The translations under genes were made by a program, and so were the position numbers. Under the pieces are notes generated by a model. It saw only the letters and a program-made list of their open reading frames with translations. It had not been told where the DNA came from and made no database searches. Source: Actinomycetota bacterium (GTDB lineage Bacteria > Actinomycetota > Actinomycetes > Nanopelagicales > Nanopelagicaceae). Taken from it: 12,790 bases of DNA. The DNA is taken from the NCBI GenBank assembly GCA_009699825.1, contig WLNM01000022.1:1-12790 (forward strand), written 5' to 3'. Below, piece by piece: positions 1 through 7,372 of the stretch. Numbering within the stretch: position 1 is the first letter of the stretch; every line of letters begins with the position of its first letter.

Positions 1-1
1 A

Positions 2-139
2 GTAACTGGTGAAGTTATTGATGATGTTAAGGGTCCAAAGATCGATATCTTGCGTTACAAGAACAAGACCGGTTACCGCCGTCGTCAAGGTTTTCGTGCG
101 CAACATACTCGCGTAAAAATTACAGCAATCAGTATCTAA
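2..139 (+). CDS. rplU: 50S ribosomal protein bL21, C-terminal part
   Basis: The first 45 codons visible are the C-terminal end of ribosomal protein bL21, a 23S rRNA-binding protein of the large subunit; the start lies upstream of the window. The reading frame begins at base 2 and ends with TAA at 137-139. The segment KGPKIDILRYKNKTGYRRR followed by a basic QGFR stretch and the closing VKITAI is the conserved bL21 tail. It sits directly before rpmA, with 24 bases between them, the usual rplU-rpmA pair that is transcribed together. The family identity is clear; nothing can be said about its promoter or N-terminus. Confidence 0.95.
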   Translation, partial: VTGEVIDDVKGPKIDILRYKNKTGYRRRQGFRAQHTRVKITAISI

Positions 140-163
140 CCGATCGTATATAGGAGTTGAGCA

Positions 164-418
164 ATGGCAAGTAAAAAGGGTGTCTCCTCGACACGTAACG
201 GTCGCGATTCAAATGCGCAGTACCTCGGTATTAAGCGCTTTGGTGGTCAGGTTGTAAACAGCGGCGAAATTCTTGTTCGCCAACGTGGAACAAAGTTTCA
301 CCCAGGTGCAAACGTGGGTCGTGGCAAAGATGACACTCTCTTCGCTCTAGCAGCAGGAGCAGTTGAATTCGGTCGCGCTCGCGGACGCAACGTAGTGAAT
401 GTGGTTCCTGTAGCGTAA
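164..418 (+). CDS. rpmA: 50S ribosomal protein bL27
   Basis: bL27 is a large-subunit protein whose N-terminal tail reaches toward the peptidyl transferase centre. The 84-residue product has the family's normal length. It begins MASKKGVSSTRNGRDSNAQ, the classic bL27 N-terminus, with no cleavable extension of the Firmicutes type. The middle carries the conserved GEILVRQRGTKFHPGANVG segment. The ATG at 164 is preceded by AGGAG at 152-156 with 7 nt spacing, a good Shine-Dalgarno site. It is the last gene of the rplU-rpmA unit: a strong intrinsic terminator follows 16 bases after the stop. Confidence 0.97.
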   Translation: MASKKGVSSTRNGRDSNAQYLGIKRFGGQVVNSGEILVRQRGTKFHPGANVGRGKDDTLFALAAGAVEFGRARGRNVVNVVPVA

Positions 419-434
419 TTTTCGGTTCTTACCT

Positions 435-470
435 AAAAGCGAGCCGCGTTCAAATGCGGTTCGCTTTTTT
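435..470 (+). terminator. Intrinsic terminator after rpmA
   Basis: The left arm 435-447 (AAAAGCGAGCCGC) pairs with 456-468 (GCGGTTCGCTTTT), giving about 13 bp with one G-U pair and an 8-nt loop. Its end merges into a run of six T at 465-470. It separates the ribosomal protein unit from obg, so obg should have its own promoter in the remaining 45 bases. Confidence 0.88.
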
Positions 471-481
471 ATTTCATTAAT

Positions 482-487
482 TAATGT
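482..487 (+). promoter_or_regulatory. Possible -10 box for obg-proB
   Basis: TAATGT fits the TANNNT actinobacterial -10 pattern and lies in the only space between the rpmA terminator and obg. Transcription would start near 494, giving a leader of about 20 nt that includes the obg Shine-Dalgarno site at 502-507. No convincing -35 hexamer is seen; the nearest candidate overlaps the terminator stem. Weak call, made from position and a short match. Confidence 0.3.
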
Positions 488-515
488 GCACGAGATTAAA
501 GAGAGGAAAACGTAG

Positions 516-2003
516 ATGACAACATTTGTCGATCGCGTAACTCTCTATGCCACAGCAGGAAAAGGTGGCGATGGTTGTGTTTCAGTTAAGCGCGAAAAAT
601 TTAAACCCCTCGGTGGACCAGATGGTGGAAATGGCGGTCGTGGAGGAGACGTAATTTTAGTCGTTGATCCAAACGTCACGACGCTTCTGGATTTTCATCA
701 TTCACCACATCGCAAAGCAACATCTGGTCACCAAGGTTATGGAGACCGAAAAGATGGAGTCTTCGGAGAAGATTTAATTCTTGGTGTACCAAATGGAACG
801 GTTATTTATGACAGTCAAGGCGTCATGCTTGCAGATTTAGTTGGAATCGGAACAACATTTATTGCTGCCCAAGGCGGACATGGTGGTTTAGGAAATTTAG
901 CGCTCTCATCTTCAAAACGTAGAGCGCCAGGGTTTGCACTACTTGGTGAACCTGGTGACGAGCGCACATTAGTCCTTGAACTTAAATCAGTTGCAGACAT
1001 TGCACTTGTTGGTTTTCCAAGTGCAGGAAAATCTTCTTTGATTGCTGCAATTTCTGCTGCTCGTCCAAAGATTGCTGATTATCCATTTACAACACTCATT
1101 CCAAATCTTGGAGTTGTGCAAGCAGGCGAAACTCGTTTCACAGTTGCAGATGTTCCAGGGTTAATCCCTGGTGCAAGTCAAGGCAAAGGCTTGGGTCTTG
1201 AATTTTTACGCCATGTTGAAAGATGTGTTGCCCTTGTGCACGTTCTAGATTGCGGAACGTTAGAAACAGATCGCAATCCAATTATTGATCTTGAAGTAAT
1301 TGAAAATGAATTAGCAATATATGGCGGCTTAGAAGATCGCACCAGAATCGTTGCTCTAAATAAAATTGACCTACCGGATGGCAAAGCGATGTCTGACATG
1401 GTTGCACAAACTCTTCGCGATAAGGGTTACGAGGTTTATCCAGTTTCTGCTGCTTCCCGTGAAGGCTTAACCGAACTCACTTATGCCATGGCCCGGTTGA
1501 TTCAAAAGGCACGACTGGAAGCAAAAGATGAAGAGCGAACACGAATTATTTTGCGACCAACACCTGTTGATGATTCAGGTTTTACAGTTAAAGCAAATGC
1601 CGATGGTTCATTTACTGTACGTGGAAACAAAGTAGTTCGTTGGGTACGTCAGACTAATTTTAAGAATGCTGAAGCTATTGGATACCTCGCAGATCGCCTT
1701 GCACAGTTAGGAGTTGAAAAAGAGTTGTACAAGCAAGGCGCTGTTGCCGGAAGTGAAGTTCGCATTGGATCGGGAGAAAACGAAGTTATCTTTGATTGGG
1801 AACCAACCATCGAAGCAGGTGCAGAACAATTGGCTGGGCATTTGCATCGTCGTGGAGAAGATTCCCGCCTCGATACAACCTGGAAACCAGAGCGCGAAAT
1901 CAATGTACTCAGTGATGATGAGATCGCCCGCCAATGGGAATACAACGTGAGTGACCCCCATTCACCTAAACTTGTCGAAGTAGACGAAGAGGGTGAGCAA
2001 TGA
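516..2003 (+). CDS. obg: GTPase Obg (CgtA)
   Basis: Obg is an essential cytoplasmic GTPase linked to large-subunit ribosome assembly and the stringent/stress response. The 495-residue product has three parts. The glycine-rich Obg fold spans about 1-158 (GGDG, GGPDGGNGGRGGDV). The G domain spans about 159-335, with G1 GFPSAGKSS at 166-174, FTT at 191-193, G3 DVPG at 212-215, G4 NKID at 282-285 and G5 SAAS at 311-314. The C-terminal OCT domain lies at about 345-430 and is followed by an acidic tail. All nucleotide-binding motifs look intact. The ATG at 516 has GAGGA at 503-507 with 8 nt spacing. The stop overlaps the proB start (ATGA at 2000-2003), which suggests translational coupling. Confidence 0.97.
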   Translation: MTTFVDRVTLYATAGKGGDGCVSVKREKFKPLGGPDGGNGGRGGDVILVVDPNVTTLLDFHHSPHRKATSGHQGYGDRKDGVFGEDLILGVPNGTVIYDSQGVMLADLVGIGTTFIAAQGGHGGLGNLALSSSKRRAPGFALLGEPGDERTLVLELKSVADIALVGFPSAGKSSLIAAISAARPKIADYPFTTLIPNLGVVQAGETRFTVADVPGLIPGASQGKGLGLEFLRHVERCVALVHVLDCGTLETDRNPIIDLEVIENELAIYGGLEDRTRIVALNKIDLPDGKAMSDMVAQTLRDKGYEVYPVSAASREGLTELTYAMARLIQKARLEAKDEERTRIILRPTPVDDSGFTVKANADGSFTVRGNKVVRWVRQTNFKNAEAIGYLADRLAQLGVEKELYKQGAVAGSEVRIGSGENEVIFDWEPTIEAGAEQLAGHLHRRGEDSRLDTTWKPEREINVLSDDEIARQWEYNVSDPHSPKLVEVDEEGEQ

Positions 2004-3115
2004 GTCGCGAAGCTGTAACGAGTGCAAAGCGCATTGTTATAAAGATTGGTTCCTCCTCTCTTACCGGTAAAGCTGGATCCGCTCTGGATGATTCCTCCGT
2101 TGAAAAAATTGTAAAAGTTGTTGCTGATTTAAAATCTCGCGGCGCAGAAGTTTTGGTTGTTTCATCTGGCGCTATTGCTGCAGGCTTGGCTCCGCTTGGA
2201 TTGAACACGCGACCAAAGGATCTAGCGACGCAACAAGCCGTGGCATCAGTTGGTCAAGGTTTATTGATTGCGCGATACACAGATCACTTATCTCGCCACC
2301 AAATTACGGCTTCTCAAGTATTACTTACTACCGAAGATATTGTGCGCCGCTCGCATTATCAAAATGCACAAAGGACACTGACAAAACTCATTTCACTAGG
2401 TGTAGTTCCAATCATCAATGAAAATGACTCTGTTGGCACGCAAGAAATTAGATTTGGCGATAACGATCGCCTCGCAGCCCTCGTCGCGCTCTTAGTTAAT
2501 GCTGATCTTCTTGTATTGGTTTCAGATATTGACGCTTTGTATGACGCACCACCATCGCAGGCAGGTGCAAAAGCAATTCACGAAGTTGCAAAAATTGCAG
2601 ATATCAATTCGCTCACTCTAGGCGGAGCAGGTTCTGCCGGTGTCGGCAGTGGCGGAATGGTCACGAAAGTTGAAGCTGCGCGTATTTCCACAAGTGCTGG
2701 TATCGCGATGCTTTTAACTTCTCTCGAACAATCTGGACAAACTCTTGCTGGCAGTTCACTGGGAACTCTATTTCACGCGCAATCCAATAAATCGAATTCT
2801 CGTATGTTGTGGTTGGCTCACGCATCAACGCCACAAGGTCGGCTCATTCTCGATGCTGGGGCAGTTACGGCAATTCTGGAACGTGGAGTTTCGTTACTAC
2901 CTGCAGGTGTTACTGCTGTGACTGGTGAATTTATTTCTGGTGATGCAGTCGAGCTAGCAAGTGCTGATGGCAAAGTTATCGCACGTGGACTTGTCGCATT
3001 TGATAGCGATGAAATTCCTGCAATGTTGGGCCGTTCAACAAAAGAACTAGCTCAAACTCTTGGTCCTGAATACGAGCGCGAACTCGTACACAGAGATGAC
3101 TTAGTTCTTCTCTGA
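2000..3115 (+). CDS. proB: Glutamate 5-kinase
   Basis: ProB phosphorylates L-glutamate with ATP to gamma-glutamyl phosphate, the first and usually proline-inhibited step of proline synthesis. The 371-residue product has the amino acid kinase domain at about 8-260: KIGSS at 15-19, SSGAI at 55-59, NENDSV at 140-145, FGDND at 152-156, SDIDALY at 175-181 and GSGGMVTK at 216-223. A C-terminal PUA domain follows at about 275-370, so it is the two-domain form. The start overlaps the obg stop by four bases, with AGAGGG at 1988-1993 in front. The last 15 bases overlap the 3' end of the minus-strand hydrolase gene. proA, its product partner, is displaced about 1.2 kb downstream by that gene. Confidence 0.96.
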   Translation: MSREAVTSAKRIVIKIGSSSLTGKAGSALDDSSVEKIVKVVADLKSRGAEVLVVSSGAIAAGLAPLGLNTRPKDLATQQAVASVGQGLLIARYTDHLSRHQITASQVLLTTEDIVRRSHYQNAQRTLTKLISLGVVPIINENDSVGTQEIRFGDNDRLAALVALLVNADLLVLVSDIDALYDAPPSQAGAKAIHEVAKIADINSLTLGGAGSAGVGSGGMVTKVEAARISTSAGIAMLLTSLEQSGQTLAGSSLGTLFHAQSNKSNSRMLWLAHASTPQGRLILDAGAVTAILERGVSLLPAGVTAVTGEFISGDAVELASADGKVIARGLVAFDSDEIPAMLGRSTKELAQTLGPEYERELVHRDDLVLL

Positions 3116-4252
3116 TATTTCTTTCAGTACTGCTGCAATTTTTTCGCTAATCCCATCGGCACTAGTTGGCATATCTGAAAGTTTTACAATTACAGTGTCA
3201 TGAAGTGCGTCTTGATAAATGTATTGCCCGTGTAAGCCAAGCATCAAATTAACGCCAGGATATGGGTGCCACATCTGCGCTCCGTAACCCCATCCATAAT
3301 CCAACGTAACAGCGGGTGTTGAAAGTCGGGCCTTCCACGAAGTACTTGCAATTTTTGGATCGCCACTCATAAGTGCTTGACCAACACGGGCATAATCTCG
3401 GGCTGTTGCATTGAAGCAACAAAATGCTTTTTCGTGTCCCTGTTTATGATCAACATTCCACGTAGCATCATAATCAGCGCCGACTTTTTGCCAGACGCGA
3501 TCAGTGAATTCCTCAGCTAAGGATCTACCTGTAATTTTTTGAATGATTAATCCAAGCATCTGAGTATTTACAGATCGATACTCCGCAAATGTTCCAGGTT
3601 CTTCAGCCATTCTTCTGTTGTTCTTAAGGAACCAATTGACATCTGTTGACGCGTACATTTGAGCAATTGCAACGCCCCATCCAGATGGACCAGTCGGATA
3701 ATTATCCGAAACTCCGATTCCTGAATTCATATCAAGCAAATCTTTAATCGTTACTTTATCAAACGAAGAATCGGCTTTGAATTCAGGCAAAATACTAACG
3801 AACGTATCACTTTCCTTAATTTTTCCCTCATCAATTAATTGCCCTACGAGAAGTGAGGTCATGGTTTTTGCTACTGAATAAGATGGAAGAACTGTGGATT
3901 GAGTCTTTCCGTTAAAGTATTCTTCGTAAGTTATTTTGCCTTTACGTATAACCAAGAATGCATTTGTTTGCGTTTCATTGAGAAAAACTTCAAAATCTTG
4001 CTTCTTACCGTTCCACGTTACTTGATCAATTACTTCCGACTCTCCTTTTTGCCAAGGAGCAAAAGTTGAAGGGGCAGCAACAATCTGATGAAATGGCATG
4101 AGATCCGGAGTTTTGGACGCTGGCGCGAAACCGAGTTTGATTGTCGCAATCGGTTCGGGATACCGAATAGCTTTAGTAAAGCCAAAGAGTGCAAGGTAGA
4201 AAATAAATACGCCGATGACAATGTTTCGCAGAACTCGAATTAATGTAGACAC
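3101..4252 (-). CDS. Membrane-anchored serine hydrolase, beta-lactamase/NylB-like
   Basis: The 383-residue protein belongs to the class C beta-lactamase-like serine hydrolase superfamily (penicillin-binding proteins, esterases, 6-aminohexanoate-oligomer hydrolases). Residues about 9-28 form one hydrophobic segment, probably an uncleaved signal anchor, so the catalytic domain should lie outside the membrane. The nucleophile motif is SVAK (126-129). YRSVN (225-229) fits the second catalytic tyrosine in the NylB-like form, and HGQY (341-344) fits the third motif. The true substrate cannot be read from sequence; antibiotic resistance should not be assumed. The start is GTG at 4252, with no Shine-Dalgarno site but a TACCCT box six bases upstream. 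It converges on proB with a 15-bp overlap and diverges from proA across 33 bp. The family is secure; the function is open. Confidence 0.88.
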   Translation of the reverse strand: MSTLIRVLRNIVIGVFIFYLALFGFTKAIRYPEPIATIKLGFAPASKTPDLMPFHQIVAAPSTFAPWQKGESEVIDQVTWNGKKQDFEVFLNETQTNAFLVIRKGKITYEEYFNGKTQSTVLPSYSVAKTMTSLLVGQLIDEGKIKESDTFVSILPEFKADSSFDKVTIKDLLDMNSGIGVSDNYPTGPSGWGVAIAQMYASTDVNWFLKNNRRMAEEPGTFAEYRSVNTQMLGLIIQKITGRSLAEEFTDRVWQKVGADYDATWNVDHKQGHEKAFCCFNATARDYARVGQALMSGDPKIASTSWKARLSTPAVTLDYGWGYGAQMWHPYPGVNLMLGLHGQYIYQDALHDTVIVKLSDMPTSADGISEKIAAVLKEISEKN

Positions 4253-4258
4253 AAGCCA

Positions 4259-4264
4259 AGGGTA
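4259..4264 (-). promoter_or_regulatory. Putative -10 box for the serine hydrolase (leaderless)
   Basis: On the minus strand TACCCT matches TANNNT and is followed by exactly six bases and then the GTG start at 4252. This is the geometry of a leaderless transcript, where transcription begins at or next to the start codon. No purine-rich ribosome site is present in front of the GTG, which agrees with this. No clear -35 is visible; it would fall on the first codons of proA. Confidence 0.5.
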
Positions 4265-4272
4265 TCTGCCGT

Positions 4273-4278
4273 TAGGCT
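4273..4278 (+). promoter_or_regulatory. Putative -10 box for proA (leaderless)
   Basis: TAGGCT matches TANNNT and ends seven bases before the proA ATG at 4286, so the transcript would start at or just before the start codon. The only Shine-Dalgarno-like string, AGAGG at 4280-4284, is one base from the ATG and too close to work. The box is only eight bases from the oppositely directed box of the hydrolase gene. Confidence 0.5.
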
Positions 4279-4285
4279 TAGAGGC

Positions 4286-5554
4286 ATGGATGCCACAGCA
4301 ATCGTTTCTGAGTTAGCGCTCAAGGCACGCGCTGCCTCGCGTTCGCTATCAACGGCAACGGGGGAGCAACGCGCTAGCGCGTTACTTGCAATTGCAAATG
4401 AAATTGATAATGCATCCGATTACATTCTTGCCGCCAATGCTGAAGATATGGCGCGGGCGAAGTCTGAAAATATGCATCCACAAACTCAGGATCGGTTATT
4501 ACTGACCGCAGACCGGGTAAAAGGAATTTCATCGGGAGTACGACAAGTAGCGGGACTAGAAAATCCTCTGGGCAAGATCATCCGTGAAAAAGATTTACCC
4601 AATGGCTTACATCTTGAACAACGCACAGTTCCATTTGGGGTTGTCGGGATGGTTTATGAAGCCCGTCCAAATGTGAGTGTGGATGCAGCAGTAATTCTGC
4701 TTGCCTCAGGAAATGCTGCACTCTTGCGTGGTTCTTCATCTGCCGCATCTAGTAACGCGGCACTTCTTAAAGTTATGCGCGATGCACTGGCTAAGACATC
4801 TATTTCTCCAGAAGTTATTCAATTAGTTCCTTCGGAAGACCGTGCAACTGTGAAAGCGCTACTGCACGCGAGAGGTCTAGTCGACTTAGTTATTCCGCGT
4901 GGTAGCGCAGCATTGATTCGAATGGTTGTTGACGAGGCAACTGTTCCAACAATTGAAACAGGTGCAGGGGTTTGTCACGTATACGTCGATGAATTCGCAG
5001 ATTTATCAATTGCATTGCCAATCCTAATTAATTCAAAGACTCATCGCCCAAGTGTGTGCAATGCAGCAGAAACTCTTTTAGTTCATCAAAAAGTGGCTGA
5101 TGAATTTATGCCGATTGCTCTCAAGGCCCTCAAAGAAGCTGGTGTAATTCTTCATTGTGATGAAAAAACTTTAGCTATTGCTAACAAACTAAATATTGAT
5201 GCATCACTTGCGACCGATGAGAATTGGTGCACGGAATACGGTGTTCTTGAAATCAATGTAGGCATTGTCTCAAGTGTTGATGAAGCAATTGATCACATTG
5301 CAAAATTTGGAACCAAACACACAGAAGCAATCATCACAAAATCACGCGAAGTTTCTGACCGATTTATTGCTCATTCGGATTGCGCTGCCGTGATGGTTAA
5401 TACTTCAACGCGATTTACCGATGGCGAGCAGATGGGATTTGGAGCAGAAATCGGAATCTCAAATCAGAAATTGCACGCACGAGGCCCAATGGGCTTAGAA
5501 GCAATGACTACAACTACGTGGGTTGTTACGGGCTCAGGGCAAATTCGCAGTTAA
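4286..5554 (+). CDS. proA: Gamma-glutamyl phosphate reductase
   Basis: ProA reduces gamma-glutamyl phosphate with NADPH to glutamate semialdehyde, the second step of proline synthesis in the cytoplasm. The 422-residue product has the usual length and the aldehyde dehydrogenase-like fold. Visible signatures are VYEARPNV (123-130), the catalytic cysteine C258 in HRPSVCNA, and the C-terminal FGAEIGISNQKLHARGPMG block. The ATG at 4286 is chosen because a TANNNT box lies seven bases upstream and the family's N-terminus starts nearby. Its substrate is the unstable product of proB, yet proB is upstream with an opposing gene between them, so the two are unlikely to share one simple transcript. It ends 25 bases before gatC. 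Confidence 0.96.
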   Translation: MDATAIVSELALKARAASRSLSTATGEQRASALLAIANEIDNASDYILAANAEDMARAKSENMHPQTQDRLLLTADRVKGISSGVRQVAGLENPLGKIIREKDLPNGLHLEQRTVPFGVVGMVYEARPNVSVDAAVILLASGNAALLRGSSSAASSNAALLKVMRDALAKTSISPEVIQLVPSEDRATVKALLHARGLVDLVIPRGSAALIRMVVDEATVPTIETGAGVCHVYVDEFADLSIALPILINSKTHRPSVCNAAETLLVHQKVADEFMPIALKALKEAGVILHCDEKTLAIANKLNIDASLATDENWCTEYGVLEINVGIVSSVDEAIDHIAKFGTKHTEAIITKSREVSDRFIAHSDCAAVMVNTSTRFTDGEQMGFGAEIGISNQKLHARGPMGLEAMTTTTWVVTGSGQIRS

Positions 5555-5573
5555 GCCTGCAATTAATTAGACT
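5544..5573 (+). promoter_or_regulatory. Putative promoter of gatCAB (leaderless)
   Basis: TAGACT at 5568-5573 matches TANNNT and is followed by six bases and the gatC ATG at 5580. A weak -35 candidate TTCGCA lies at 5544-5549 with an 18-bp spacer; it shares four of six bases with TTGACA. There is no Shine-Dalgarno site before gatC, which supports a leaderless transcript. The -35 candidate overlaps the last codons of proA. Confidence 0.5.
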
Positions 5574-5579
5574 GCACAC

Positions 5580-5879
5580 ATGAGTTCACTTTCCCGTGAT
5601 GATGTAGCCAATTTGGCACGTTTAGCTCGAATTGAGATGTCGGATCAAGAACTCGATAATCTCACTTCAGAATTTGGTGTAATTCTTAACGCAGTTGCGC
5701 GAGTTCAAGAAGTTGCAACAACGGATGTACCCGCGACTTCTCATCCACTTGCACTCACAAATATTTTTAGAAAAGATTTAGTTATCCCAAGTTTGACTCC
5801 TGAAGAAGCACTCTCAGGTGCTCCTGCGAGTGAAGAACAACGCTTTCGTGTTCCTCAAATTCTTGGTGAAGAAGCATGA
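5580..5879 (+). CDS. gatC: Aspartyl/glutamyl-tRNA amidotransferase subunit C
   Basis: GatC is the small subunit of the GatCAB tRNA-dependent amidotransferase; it wraps around and stabilises the GatA-GatB interface. The 99-residue product has normal length. It opens with LSRDDVANLARLARIEMSDQ, the conserved first helix, followed by the spaced LTSEFGVILNAVARVQEV segment, and closes with the FRVPQIL block typical of the family. There is no ribosome site, but a TANNNT box lies six bases upstream, so it is probably translated from a leaderless mRNA. Its stop overlaps the gatA start (ATGA at 5876-5879), fixing subunit order C-A-B in one coupled operon. Confidence 0.95.
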   Translation: MSSLSRDDVANLARLARIEMSDQELDNLTSEFGVILNAVARVQEVATTDVPATSHPLALTNIFRKDLVIPSLTPEEALSGAPASEEQRFRVPQILGEEA

Positions 5880-7372
5880 TTAAAAATTCAGCTGCAGAGA
5901 TGGCTGAATCGCTCGCGAGTGGTGCAACAACTTCTGTGGCTCTTACACAGGCACACCTTGATCAAATTTCTAAAGTCGATGGAAAAGTTCATGCGTTTTT
6001 ACACGTTGATTCTCAAGGCGCACTCGAACAAGCTGCACAAGTTGACGCCGCACGATCACGTGGAGAAAAGCTAGGTCCACTTGCAGGTGTTCCACTTGCT
6101 CTTAAAGATGTTCTCGTTCAAAAAGGTGTGCCTACAACATGTGGATCAAAAATTCTTGAAGGCTGGCGCCCTCCCTACGATGCTACGGTTGTTACTAATT
6201 TAAAGAATGCCGGTGTAGTAATTCTTGGCAAAACTAATATGGATGAATTCGCAATGGGTTCATCTACTGAAAATTCTGCGTACGGTCCAACTCACAATCC
6301 TTGGGATCTCACTCGTATACCTGGCGGATCAGGTGGAGGATCTGCAGCAGCACTTGCAGCATTCGAAGCGCCACTGGCAATTGGCACGGATACGGGTGGA
6401 TCAATTCGCCAACCCGCAGCAGTAACAGGAACTGTCGGTGTTAAACCAACATACGGTGGAGTTTCACGTTACGGACTGGTCGCATTTTCTTCCTCACTAG
6501 ATCAAGCAGGTCCATGTGCGCGAACAGTTCTAGATACCGCGTTACTACACGAAGTTATTGCGGGTTTCGATCCAAGAGATTCCACAAGTATTAACGCACC
6601 AGTTCCACAAGTAGTTGCTGCTGCTAAAAACGGTGACGTTAAGGCAATGAAAATTGGTGTCGTAAAAGAACTAAACGGTGATGGCTATCAAGCCGGAGTG
6701 CGCCAACGCTTTGAAGAATCTCTTGAACTTCTGGCAAAAGCAGGTGCGGAAATTGTTGAAGTATCTGCACCTAACTTCGAATATGCATTAGCTGCCTATT
6801 ATTTAATCGCGCCATCTGAGTGTTCCTCTAACTTGGCACGCTTTGACGCGATGCGTTACGGAATTCGAGTAGGCGACTCCGATGGAGCTTCTGCAGAATC
6901 AGTTATGAATCTAACTCGCGAAGTTGGATTTGGTCGCGAAGTTAAGCGTCGTATTCTGCTTGGAACATATGCGCTTTCTTCTGGATATTACGACGCTTAT
7001 TACGGCAGTGCACAGAAGGTGCGCACTCTCATTACGCAAGATTTCAATAATGCATTCGAAAAGTGTGACGTAATGGTTTCTCCAACATGTCCAACAACAG
7101 CCTTTAAAATCGGTGAAAAAGCAAATGACCCACTAGCAATGTATCTCAATGACATTGCAACTATTCCTGTAAACATGGCGGGTATTGGTGGAATGAGTCT
7201 TCCGTGTGGAGTTGCTCCCGAAGATGGTTTGCCAGTTGGTTTTCAAATCATGTCACCAGTTATGCAAGATCAACGCATGTATTCAGTTGGCGCAGCACTT
7301 GAAGCAGCGCTACTTAGCCAATGGGGCGCACCGCTTCTTTCACAAGCACCATCACTTGGTGGTGCTGCATGA
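5876..7372 (+). CDS. gatA: Aspartyl/glutamyl-tRNA amidotransferase subunit A
   Basis: GatA is the glutaminase subunit: it hydrolyses glutamine and passes ammonia to GatB for conversion of Glu-tRNA(Gln) or Asp-tRNA(Asn). The 498-residue protein is an amidase-signature enzyme. The catalytic triad is visible as K77 (in LALKD), the cis-serine S152 in the glycine/serine-rich GGSGGGSAAA stretch, and the nucleophile S176 in TDTGGSIRQP. The order and spacing match known GatA proteins. The ATG at 5876 lies inside the gatC stop (ATGA), with GGTGAAG just upstream. The stop in turn overlaps the gatB start by four bases, so all three subunits are coupled in translation and made in step. Confidence 0.97.
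   Translation: MIKNSAAEMAESLASGATTSVALTQAHLDQISKVDGKVHAFLHVDSQGALEQAAQVDAARSRGEKLGPLAGVPLALKDVLVQKGVPTTCGSKILEGWRPPYDATVVTNLKNAGVVILGKTNMDEFAMGSSTENSAYGPTHNPWDLTRIPGGSGGGSAAALAAFEAPLAIGTDTGGSIRQPAAVTGTVGVKPTYGGVSRYGLVAFSSSLDQAGPCARTVLDTALLHEVIAGFDPRDSTSINAPVPQVVAAAKNGDVKAMKIGVVKELNGDGYQAGVRQRFEESLELLAKAGAEIVEVSAPNFEYALAAYYLIAPSECSSNLARFDAMRYGIRVGDSDGASAESVMNLTREVGFGREVKRRILLGTYALSSGYYDAYYGSAQKVRTLITQDFNNAFEKCDVMVSPTCPTTAFKIGEKANDPLAMYLNDIATIPVNMAGIGGMSLPCGVAPEDGLPVGFQIMSPVMQDQRMYSVGAALEAALLSQWGAPLLSQAPSLGGAA

Noticed and set aside
1649..1961. Overlapping open frames on both strands within the obg 3' part
   Set aside because: They are shadows of the OCT-domain coding region and show no family motifs.
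3071..3088. Perfect 6-bp stem TACGAG-N6-CTCGTA near the proB end, considered as a terminator for the convergent pair
   Set aside because: No T-run follows on either strand, and the bases encode the conserved PUA tail (YERELVH), which explains them.
3101..4252. Reading the hydrolase as a true beta-lactamase resistance gene
   Set aside because: The second motif is of the Y-R-S-V-N, NylB-like kind, and the superfamily includes many esterases and peptidases; nothing shows antibiotic hydrolysis.
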